Below the pieces are notes generated by a model that worked only from the letters and a program-made list of their open reading frames with translations, ran no database searches and was not told the origin of the DNA. Below, piece by piece: positions 24,301-36,300 of a stretch of DNA of 64,000 nucleotides. The stretch is from Hermetia illucens (taxonomy: Eukaryota; Arthropoda; Insecta; Diptera; Stratiomyidae), in contig NC_051854.1 in the NCBI RefSeq assembly GCF_905115235.1, positions 22,852,001 to 22,916,000 on the forward strand. Direction: 5' to 3'. Within the stretch, counting starts at the first letter, position 1; every line of letters begins with the position of its first letter. A program made the translations under genes and the position numbers.

Positions 24301-27300
24301 TAAATACTGCTTGCTCATGGTATCGGATATCCATCGGTCGCTGCCAGAACCCAGTCATAGAAGCAAACAACGCAAACAGAAACACCAAATGCGCTAAAGT
24401 CCACATTATTCGTGTTGAACGTTAATCTGTAATATTCAAAAGAATTCTTAGTTTCATGACAGTTGCTCACAAAAATGCATTTATTCTGAGATAAGAATTT
24501 GACTAAGGGGATGGAGATTCTTCTTCATGGCTCCATGGCTCCCAAGATGATATTTAGAAAAACATTATATGTATCTCCATCGTCATACTTTGCGTATTCA
24601 AAGAATGAAGCCGATGAATATTAGAATATCGTTCTGATTAGAAGTAGCTCCGTAAGATAATATAGAATTTGCAAGTATGCATAAGATGCTAGATTATGCT
24701 TTTGATTTGAATACAAATCTGGATTCTCGTTCGACGTTGTTCCCTCAACAAATAAAATAAACCAGGAGTCTTTTTAAACAAACGTTAGAATTATACTGTT
24801 CAATTTATCGAATAGGTTTGATCAAAGAAGAGTGGAATGAAGGAGACACATTTAGATGATAATTTATTCCAATTCGTACCGACAAAGGTATTATTGAAGT
24901 AAAAGGCGAAGCTGATCCAAGGGCCATGCAATGTAGCAAACCAAGAAAAGCAACCCCCCAAATTCGATATCCAAAAGCATGTCGATTATTGTTGAAGAAT
25001 AATACGAATAGTATGGAGATCAAGGAGGACTTTTTCTTTAGCTTTTATCCCGTTCACAAGCGGGTTCGGCTCGTCATGTTTGGTTGCGCCATTTTGTTCT
25101 GTCATTTGCATGATCTGGATGCAGTCACGGGGCTTTCAAATCCTCATCTAGTGTATCAGGCCACCGTTGTTTCGGCTGGCCTTTTGGTCGTTTGAGATCA
25201 AGGAGAGGACTAGTGTCAACTGGAAAAACAAGAGGCGGCCCAGGAAATAAATGAAAGAAATTCACTGTATTCTGCCGATCTTGTTTGAGGGAGATTGTGT
25301 TCCAGTTAGTAAACAAAATTTGCAGAACGCTCAAAGCATTTCACCTACATCATCCATAAGACAACATAGACAATGAAAATGATTTGTGGTTTCGTCCAAG
25401 GCAGAAGCAACTCATAAAACACTGCCTCACCTCTGTCTCTGACTTGTAGCGGAGCGATACTAAGCACCTGCTTCACAGTTCTGCCTGGGAGGCCGAACGG
25501 AACGTGGATGGCGGGCTTAAGGTAGCCTACAATCGTAACAGGTGATTCGGCGTTTACGTAAATAGTCTAAAATATAATCAATTTGCTGATAATTATGCGG
25601 TATGTCTATAGTTTTCTGCAGTCTCGGTAGGAAAGCTGTGGGGTGTTATAGTATTTGGAATTCAGAGACCTTTCAAGCGTCCGTCTTCATCATCAACCGC
25701 GCAACAACCGGTATCCGATCTAGGTCTGCCTTAATAAGGATGAACACCAACAGGGATATGAAGTGGTTTTGATACACCCGCCACATTTCATACTTTACTT
25801 TTCGGATCGTGTTAGAGCAATTGAACTCAGCGCACGAGTTCTTCTGGCACTAAGTGTTGTCGTAGAGTATACCAGATGAGTTCGTGTAGCACACGGTCAA
25901 ACGCTTTCTCCAGATTCATAAATGCAATGTAAAGAGGGACATGATCCCGGTGTTTCTCCATGAAAAACCGCGCAGTAGTTCCGTAGTTCTTGACAAATCC
26001 GGCTTGATGCACGGTTATTTCAACGATTTCGCGAATACGGTTGTAAAGAATGCGTTCAAAAATCTGCATGATTTGGGGAAGTAACCGGATCGGACGGTCA
26101 TTTGAACATTCTGCTGGACTACCTTTCTTTTTCCATATTGGAACGTGGTACTTTCTTGCCAGTCAGATGGTATTCTACCTTCCTGAATAACTCGATTAAA
26201 GAATTGACTGAGCCACAGTGTTAGGTCCCAGCTCTTGGCTTTCCAGAGCTCAGATGCGACGTCATCAGGTCCTGTGGCTTTCCCCGATTTCATTTGTTTT
26301 ATTGCTTCCTCGACTTGAGTTGCGCTGACAGTTACGTCACCATATTTTACGTGTGTACCTGTCTCGTAGACTTAAATCCCACAGTCGTGTCTTAGCAAGC
26401 TACGACGGTACCAGTCTATACCGAGTGTATGGGTCAGCATTCATACTGGTGGATGCAAGACCTACCAAAATCTCCACCAAACTAAGGAGTACGTCACCCG
26501 TGTTGAAACGCAAAACCACGCTGAGACCCGAAGGTCTCTGTTCGCTTGAAAGTAACCTCAACCCCCATAAAGCTCCCACGAGGGGGCCAACCGCTACAAC
26601 CGAGCTGAGCACACATACAACAGGAATTCTCCTGAAGTATGTGAATTCAGGGGCTATCCTGGTTCCAATGGCACCAGTATACCCCTGGCAAGGTTTCATG
26701 ACTATTGCCATTTCAGATGAGTCCCCGTGAAGACTCGTGTCTGATCGCCCTAATTAGGCCTTTGGAGCATTCGCCTACTGCATCACGGCCGGCAAACCAA
26801 AGTGAGTACAGCGTCTCTCGGTGCCACCACTATGGAAGTTCTCCTCGGCCACTTGGTTTTGGTTTGGCCGACAGGGTTACCGCCCCGTCTTCCTCACCGC
26901 CACCTCTGAGCACCCAATTGGGCTGACAGGTGGAACTGCTCCAAACGTCGGCAATGATTGTAGAAGTGGAGGATTAGCAAATTCTTCAGTTGAAATCTGC
27001 TCGAAGTACTCTCCCCATCTATCCGTTGCGGTCCGCTCGGGTAACAGCGACTGCTTTCTTTGCTTCCCGGATGGTATTCTTATAAATTTGCCAAATGACC
27101 AGCGTTTTATTGTCGAGAAGCTTGTGATTGAGGCGTTTCTTTTCATGGACCTTCATTTCAACATCGCCATTCCAAAGCCAAGTATCTCGGCTGATGTACC
27201 GCCGTGGTGACTCCGAGGGTTGCAGAGGCCGCTTTGTGGATCGTGTCTTTCATTTGGTTTCGCGTTTCTTCGTGATGGTTGGTAATCGCGTAAATGAAAT

Positions 27301-30300
27301 CATTTCTTCTTTCTTCTCACGAAATCGCCATCATTTAATTCACGGGCCAGTGCTTTTCTCACGTTGTTTTATCGGTGGCTTAATTCGCAGGACGGCAATC
27401 AACGGTCGATATTGAGGTGCGATGGTCTCATAGGAAACGGCTTTGCAATCAGTGACGGTGGTAAAATGTCGGCGTCTTATGAGAATATAATCGATTTGCG
27501 TTTTCCTGTTCCAACTATAAAATGTGGGAAGATGAGACAATCGCTTGATGAACCATGTATTCATAAGTACAAGGAGTCCGCGAAATCGATTATACGCTCG
27601 CCATGCTCATTGCGCACTCCGAGCCCTTTTCCCCATGGCACCTCTTACCGTTTGCCTTTTCACCCACATGACCATTAAGGTCGCTGGCAATGATGATATA
27701 GTCGTCAGCGGGCACGTTGCAGGTCTTTTCATCGAAAAGTTGCCAGAAAGCATCTTTCTCGGCATCAGGTAAAGAAATGAATACAGGGATCTGCTGATAT
27801 AATAGTGAGCTTCGTCAGCCGATCATCAAATCGTTCGATTTCTTTAATAGCATCGCGGAAACCTTCTGAGATGGCAATGTCAACACCATATTGAGTGTGT
27901 GGGCTACCAAAATAGAGAAGTTTGCAGCCATTTTTACCGCGTTCGCGTTCAATGTCGCAGCTTTTGGCACCAGACCATCGAGTTTCTTGCAGAGGACATG
28001 TTCCTTTTCCGAAGGGTTCTTGCGAGTTCCTCGGTCTTTCCAGTTAGGGTGAAAACATTTAGCGTGCAGACACGTATTTGTTTTGTTCGGACTAATTTAC
28101 TTACGTTCTGGCGCCGTCCATACGTCAAGAACCCTTGTCCATTTCTCGACAGGACCGGGGCCCGTCCTGCCGTGTCGACTGAGGTGGACGCCCTAGCATT
28201 TCTGCGAAGCTTGTGACTCAATCCGAGGCTGGTTACTCGATCCGATCATCTTGTTTCTAACGACATTTGATGCATTTTCTTGGTCCGTTAGTGATTGGGA
28301 AATTTATTTCAGTCAGTTGGGACCGATCTGGGTCTGTCGCAATAAAATATTTTAGACGCCCTTGTCTCACGGTAATGTCCAGTGCATGACTCTTTCTAAT
28401 ATAGACCGAGGCCCCATCTAGAGCAGGTCCTACCTTGCTGTATCCGCCAGAAATGAAGACATTGTTGACTATATAATTAAACTTTCTCTCTTTCTTTTCA
28501 GAAATTTAATTTAAAGGATGCGAGCTTGGAGCGCGATATATCATTTCTACAAAATATGCGCTATATAAAATCACAATTGCAAAAGGCCATTGCACGCTAC
28601 GAAGAACAAGAAACCTTTTTAAAATCAAAATCAACCATTGAACATATAAAGAAAGTAGCTGCCATTGGCTTCGAAACTTCTCGAATAACGAATATTATCG
28701 AGGAATTCTCTCATGCCAATCACATAGTACCTGCACCTGAAAGCTCAGCCATAATTGAGAAATATAGCTCAGCATTTCCATTTCTTCGCCAGTATCAAGA
28801 CGATAAGCTACAAATATGTATCATTCTAGATTTAATTCTCCAATTGAATATGAATCACGAGCTCAGTAGCAACCTCTGGAACATGTCAAATAGGTTGTAT
28901 GCATCAGAAGATCTCTTTGATGAGTTCTGTAGCCAACAAGAAGTATACCGCGGGGTTGGCGCCTTACACTTCTTCAACAACATAGTTCAGTGTCAGCATC
29001 TATTCAAGTCGGTTTGCAAGGAAAATTTGGGTGTTAAACAAATGTTAAGGGAAACATTTTTCACGCTAAGGAGCAATTGTCTTAAATCGGAACTCGAAAA
29101 GGAGAACGTTTTCAAAAATTTATTTAAAAAATCTGTGACTGATGTTAACTCATTTGCGAGTCTGAAGGCTGTGAGCAAAAATTTCGAAGAAATAAAGGCC
29201 AAAACAAACTATTTCACACGATTTTCACGATATATAGCAAACACAACGAAGTTACTGGAAATCGTGAACACGGAGTACTCTCAAGGAACCATATCTCAAA
29301 TTCTGAGTACAAACATGAGACGAATTATTGGGGAGATTCTGTTCGAACAACATGTGGCACCAGCAGATATCGAGGCGCTCGTCTTTGCAATAAACTTGAA
29401 TTTAATTCACACAATCGCATTGAACGTTTGTCCCGTGGTCGATCATAATATTCGGAATGCTTCGGAGAAACCAAAAATGTATGAATACAAGGAGGATCCA
29501 ATATGCGCATACGTTTCCAAATATAACATTTTACTGTCCTATATTCTACAACAGATATCTGGTAATAATAACGCCAATCCTCTTATTGAATCAACCTACT
29601 TCGAGCGTGCAATGAAACTGCCAGAAATTAGAGCCTTCGCGAACATTTATAACAATAATTTAGCCACGGCAGCTCTTCTGTTCGATCATTTGGATGCAGA
29701 GCAATTAGGAAGGCCAGATTGCCAAAATGAGATCATACCAATCTTCAAAGTAGCCCAAGATAAGTTTCACAAATGCACAGCACTTACTTCTTTGAAGGAT
29801 GAAGCAATTAAGTTACAAGTCCAGAATGATATAAACGAAATCAAGCTCACAGAGAATATTAGCGACTTAAATGTACGCATCGACATCATACTGAAGAACA
29901 TAGTGAAAATTCAGGACTCTGATCTAGCTGTCAGTTTGATAAAGAACATTTTGCTGGATGATTGCATCAATGACGTTGATCTCGACAAAAGAAATCTTCT
30001 GGAGCGTTATCTTAAAGATATTCATATTTTTTCAGAAGTTGCAGAAGATTTTCTCTTCCGCACATGGAGTGGTGCTTACATGTTTGGCGAAGGGTCTCCG
30101 CAGTTGATTATGAAAAAATTAATAGAACTGAAAAAATACGAGCTATGTTGCGAATGGTGGGAACTGCATAATAACACGAAAAGTCTGTTACTGAAGTCAT
30201 TCTATGATGTATTCTTCCAAAGCCTGAAACTAACCCAACAGCAATTGAATCCGCACCTGGTCAAGATTATTGAGAGTTTTCCCGCTGAAGATGTTGTGAC

Positions 30301-33300
30301 GTTTTTTGAGATGTATATTGAGAAGTTCAAAAACCTTCCAGTTCTGCAATATGCTGTAGACTTCCTAGTTGAACACGGTACGACTGATGGCAATAATGAG
30401 GATGATGGCACAAAACAAATTGATTCGCGTATATTGAAATATCAAAACTATAGAGTGTCGGTTGGTATTTTCAATTATATGACACCTGACGAATGCGAAC
30501 AAAACTGGAACCTACTAAGTCGACCGTTACTTATGATCGAACAGTTGGTGATGAATTCTAGGTTCGAGATACTCTCAAAAATACTGACGAGCGTACGGCC
30601 TCTGCTAGAGGAGCTAACAAGTTGCAAGTACTGCAGTAACCACTCAGACATGATTTATGAAATTCCGATGAACAGTAGTATAACGCTCGGCAATCCCAAA
30701 AACTCCGCCTTCATCCTCCTAAACTTCAATTTATACCAAAGTGATCATGCCATAACCGCATCCTGCATTGATACACTTCTACAGATATACGCTACGAAAG
30801 CACTCGATTATCGAATCAACGAAACGCCATCATCGAATGATCCTGCTTCCTTGTCTACTGAAATGGCAAGTTTAGACTCCTTGTGTGGAGCGTTTGTTAT
30901 GCCAAAAGAGGCTCCAACAAAAGATAATTGGATCAAAGACGAAGACTCGATGCAATGTATGTGCTGTAAACGTGCAATATTCACTATGTTAACACGTCGT
31001 CATCATTGTCGTCGATGTGGTCGAGTTGTTTGTCATTCGTGCTCCACTAATCGCTTGAAGATTCAGAATCTTTATGAAGATATTCCTGTACGAGTCTGTA
31101 ACGATTGTTTCAAACAGACACAGGCTATGGAGGCAAAGTCAACGGAAAGAGCCACTACAAGTAACACGAATACAGAAGTTGAAAAGAAGAAAAAATCAAA
31201 AGAAAATGATTGGCAGCTAAGCGGAAATCTAACGCATGATAAATTGTTGAGAGAAGAGTTTTCCTATGAGTATGCGCCAAGCACGCATTTATGCTTGTCG
31301 ATTTTGTCATTTCATTCGAATAATGCTGAATATGTGAATCTGTTGCTGCATCATTGTCGGAAATTCGAGAAGTTATTGCGGCCGTTACGTCTTGGATATC
31401 CAAATCCTGAAATTGATTATGCCCTGGTGGCGAAGATGTTGAACTCTTTGGCGCTAGCTGCAAAGGTGAGTAAACCGATATCTATTATTTTAATATATTT
31501 CATGCCTTGTTTAACCTGCCACTACACGGATGTTACGTTGCCTAGAAAGTATTATATATTGAAATGGACTAGTTTAAAAAGTTACTGAAAAATTTGATTC
31601 CCGGCTTTGATCTCCGCAGTAATTGTCATTTTGTTAACGCGTGCCTTGAAGCACTACCGCGTTCGTATTCTGATCAACTCATCGTGTGGTATTCAATCTT
31701 TGTGCTTAAGAAAACCTCCCTGCGCAATATTACCTAGTCAATCTTGTCTTCATATTTACATATAGATGGCGTAGCTCAAATAAAAAACCTCCCTCTTCTA
31801 TGCTTTCGATGCCGATCCGTGGCATCCTGAAGTCTTTGTCTCCATTTTTCTCGGTCCACCGACCCATTCTCCAATTTCGGAAACCGTGCAGCGACAGGTA
31901 TCTGGAAGCCTCCCATCTGTTTTGGGTTTCCCTGGTGGCCATTTCCCTTCCACTTTGCCTTTGAGTAGGCGCCTGGGAATTCTTCCATCGTGCATTTGTT
32001 CGGGATAAAATGTTTTGTTGTCTTTTGTAAGATTTGTGCCTAAATATACAAAACTGTCAACTTTTTCGAAGTTTTACTCGTTTAGTATCGCGATTGTGTG
32101 ATTTGCGTCTTTCTTCTTTTTTTAAGTCAACTTCCTTCGCTACTTCATCGAGCTTTATCAGGGCATCTTTCGCACTCTCTTTTGATCATGCCAGGATATT
32201 TATATCACCCGCCTAAGTTGTAGTCTCCTATCTTTATTGTTTTCGTTTGACGAGTGCGGTAAGATGTTGTTCGTTCTTTGGTTTTTCGCGCTGACGTTGC
32301 CACCATGTACTCCGTCTTGCCTTCATTAATATGCAGTCCGAGATCTCGCGCCATCTACTCGATCTGGATGAAGGTAGACTGTACATCTCGGGTTGTTCTT
32401 CCCATAATATCAATATCATCAACGTAGACCAGTAGTTAGGTGGACTTGACTCTGGCATTTACGACTGCATCGCGAATAACTTTCTCCAGGGCCAAGTTGA
32501 AGAGAACGCATATATTCGCAGTACTTTTTCAATATCTCCTTTACTGGGCATATCTGATCAATTGTTGATTTTCCATGTTTAGATCCTTCCTGGTATTTGC
32601 TAACAATATTGTTAGATATTTTTGACAGCACTTTGTAACATGTATATTTTGTTAGACTAGGCCTAGACCGGATACCGGTTGTTGCGCCGTTGATGATGAA
32701 ATATACTTTATTTTTCCTGTTTGACTCTCTTAAGTCGCTCCTGGCATTGGTTATATGCCTCAAACCATTTGTTGCTTTTGCATCGCAGTTTATGTCCGAT
32801 CGATTCATCTGCAGCAGTTCTGATTGCATCGTTAAGCCGACCCCATTTCTCATCAATGCTATCGGCATCGTGGTGTCGGTTCAGCGAGGATTTGACCTTC
32901 TAAGCTCCGACATATTTTGGTGCCATTTTTTTCATTCTGGAGCTTTCCAATATTGAACCCGCTGACTGAGGATAGCCTGCTTCTCCCATTATTTGCTATC
33001 TGTCATCGATATCTTGCTCTGACGATATAGTGGTCACACAGAGATATGAGCGTACCTTAAGGATGCTAAAAATAGCTCGATTCTCGATGAGGACATAGTC
33101 AATCGGATTAAATGTAGTCTCATGCGAAGAAGTACATGTTCTTTTATGGATCCTGCGGTGAGGGAAACAAGTTGATGAGATTGTCATATTTCAGCTGCAA
33201 GCGAAGCGTTAGTTATGTCGTGGAGACTATGTGAACCATCTCGTTTCCGATCTTTGCGTTGAAGTCGTCGTGTACTACTTTTACGTCATGATGCTCGTGA

Positions 33301-36300
33301 TTCAAGGCGACTGTAGAACTCGTCTTTTACTGAGTCGTCTTTGGTTTCCATTTGAAAATAAATGTTGATAAGCTAAACGTTGACAAATTTGATTTTTATT
33401 CGAACTGGACCAATTGTTTCATTAGTTGAAACGTTGCGAAATTCTTGTGGTGAAAAAAAGTTATGCCGCATTCTCGCATTTCAAACTTTGTTCCGCTTTT
33501 GAAAATAGTGTACATTTGTGAGTCAAATAACTGACTACCCAATAATTTCATTTCCTGTAACGCCAAGACATATATCTTGTACTCTTTGCCCTATTCAGCG
33601 AGTGTTCTAAAAGCCCCAGGACAGGAAGCTCTTGGTTAATCGTATAAGCGGTACAATTTTTTGTTCAAAAATGAGTGCTGATCCTTTGGTCCATGTCAGA
33701 GGTAACTCATCAAGCGGTTCTCCACCTTTGTCATAGGAGCAGCACTCTTTCAGATTCTTTGGCGCCTCTGATCGCCTCAGTATTTTCATATATTTCTCAC
33801 ATGAATTTTACAGCTACAAAATACTTAGACTAAAGGTATGAACGCAGCTATGTCACGGAAGCGGGTAGATGCCAGCTCGATGAGGAACGGCTGAACCGGG
33901 ACTTTGCTTGAGGAGTTGAAGGAGAACAGTTTTGGTGGTTGAAGTTGTTGAAAGTCTTAGAACTCGCCATTTATATTCATGATATAAAGGAGGCACATGG
34001 CAGGCAACGTACACTTCTCAAACATCACAGTTGGAGAAAATATACACCCAAGAAACCATGGTTTCCGGGTCATTCATTTGCTACTAAGATGGATGGAATT
34101 GGTAGCTTTATCATTAAATTTGCACACATGAACCGTTAAGTTTTCGGTAAAAAACTTTCAGCTAAATTTCCGTTTTCATTACTTTTATCTTATTTAAATT
34201 GACATAAGCACTTTTTTTATAATTAATGGTTGCCATTTACCTCTTGGTATTGCATGTCAACCGCAACTACCCGCCATCGTTCGCAGTTATCTGAAGTGTT
34301 TTCAGCACGGCCCATGATTTCCTGAGGTGCCAGCACACAGCAGACAGGTGTTCATGAAGGCTTGGAGCTTTTGAATAACAGTGGGGTTCACTTTCCATGT
34401 GCTACTCTCATATAGCAACACAGAAAGAACACTAGCACAGAATAGCCTCAACTGTGCTTGATGTTGGGATAACTGCATTTCTCAACTTTAGACAAGGCAA
34501 CGAAGGCGGATCTAACACTGTTAATTCGTCGGGCAACATCTAGTTCAACGCCGTTGTCGCCGTTGGCAGAAACCACGCTTCCTAGATACACAAATTGATC
34601 GACGCCATCGATGCTGTGCCCATTAATGCAGACAGGGAGATTGTAATGACTCGTCAGGCTGAGAACCTTGGTTTTGTTAGTGTTTATCATCAGTCCAACT
34701 CTACTTGCCTCTCTCCAAAGTCCATGACCCGGTGAGAGAGCAAACATATGTCATCAGCGTAGTCGAGGTATTTGAGGAAAGATTTCATTGTCCATTGATT
34801 CCGTCCACATCCTCCGGACAAGTCAGCATCAAGTCACCGATAACAAAAAGAAATAATATCGGTGATAGGATGTAACCCTTTCACACTCCGCTTTGGACCT
34901 CAAAATCCTCTCAGATTTTACCCCGGGGCAGCACGTGATATTTTGCGCGATCGTATGTCGCCCTGATAATAGAGATTAGTTTCTTCGGAATGCCCCTCCT
35001 ACGTGGAGCACTCCAGATATACTCCCTGTTGACGCTATCACAACCTTTCTCGAAATCGATGAAGAACAAGTGAAACGAAGACCTAATTCCGCGCACTGTT
35101 CCAAAATGATTCGTAAGGTGTTGATGTGATAAGTGCAGGCGGATTTTGAACGGAAATCAGCCTGCTCTGGATTGATCACGCTTTCAAGGTGTTATTTGCT
35201 GCATTTCAGGATTATGTTAGCTATTATCTATTATCGACGGAAGAGAGCGCGCAGAAACCCCTCCAATTGCCACACTCAAAGCGTGTGCCCTTCGGTTTCC
35301 AGCAAGAAGCGAAGGTAATTCTCGTTTTTCGCGTACAATTCGTTGTCGTCAGAGAACGTTATGTGCTTCAATGTAAATTCTAATAGGGTGCCGTGTTTGA
35401 ATTATAACACGGATTAGATTTCATGCCAAGGGTGAGACTCGTCATGATATTTCGCATGTCTGAGTTGTATGTCTATGAAGAGACAGTTTCGAGACCCAAT
35501 TCTCCATCGTTGCTGTTAGGTGAAAATCACATTCGACTTCATTTCCGACAAATATTGAATCTGGGATATGTCATTGGATTCAAATGTCGACCAGAATGGG
35601 CCACTACGATCTGAGTGTTCCCCCATACTAATTATTGCAGAAAAAAGGTCATAAGATTTCTCAAAATATAGGGGCTAGTTCCAACGATTACTCCAGAAGT
35701 TTGATCCTTCATTCAGATTGAAGTGCTTTACTCAGCTGATATTATTGAAATTTTTTGAAAGCAGTATTGGCACTGGGAGAGTAAGATGTTTTCTTCGTTG
35801 ATCCTCGAAGAAGCAATGAAACAAATGACATCGAGGAAAGTAACACGCCATGGTGAAATTGCAGCTGAGTTCTGAAAGGCGAAAGGCTGGGACTCAGCAC
35901 TCCGGTTTAGTGAGCTCTACAATCGCGTTATTGTCAAGAGTAGAGCTCCATCTGTGCCTGCCAAGAAAGCACGACCTTTGCAATATGGAAAAAGCGAAGC
36001 ATTGTAGCAGAATGATTAAATTACCCTCTGATCTGGTTGACTTCCAATACCATGAACATTTTTGAACGCTTTATAGTTCAGATAACCGCGAATCAGGCCG
36101 GGTTTGTTAAGGACTGCGGAACTAATGACGCAATATCCGCTGCGCGGCTACTCCTGAAGAAACACCGTGAGAAGGATTGCCCTCTGTATATTGCACTTCT
36201 GAATCTAGACAAGGCGTTTGACCGTATACCGCACAGTCATCTAGTACTTTTTACGGGAACACTTAGTGCCAAAGGAGCTTTTGCGTTGGGTTCAATTGTT

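Larger units (their letters stand above)
25030..28440 (-). mobile_element. LINE family C (RTE-1-like), nearly complete but interrupted
   Basis: Minus-strand element at the end of Spastizin intron 1. The 5' region near 28440-28220 precedes VRTKQIRVCTLNVFTLTGKT (endonuclease start, about 28120). Endonuclease continues to about 27340 (YSWNRKTQIDYILIRRRHF), then the linker (26930-27150). RT begins near 26340 with MKSGKATGPDDVASELWKAK and continues with QIFERILYNRIREIVEITVH and FMNLEKAFDRV to about 25830. The 3' C-terminal part reappears at 25260-25030 (KRPKGQPKQRWPDTLDEDLK). The arrangement closely follows nematode-type RTE-1 elements. The YADD portion of RT is missing in this copy. Confidence 0.8.
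31740..33600 (-). mobile_element. LINE family H (RTE-like), rearranged
   Basis: Minus-strand pieces in Spastizin intron 2, in order. Endonuclease at 33560-32960 (VHDDFNAKIGNEMV, FNPIDYVLIENRAI). Linker at 32900-32700 (EKWGRLNDAIRTAADESIG). RT thumb/finger part at 32650-32520 (KVLSKISNNIVSKYQEG, STIDQICPVKEILKKY). RT palm at 32218-32020 (INILAWSKESAKDALIKLDE, KVDSFVYLGT-like). C-terminus at 32000-31740 (RIPRRLLKGKVEGKWPPGKP). A family A RT fragment sits at 32220-32510 and a family A tail at 32654-32697, so this is a mosaic. Confidence 0.62.
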
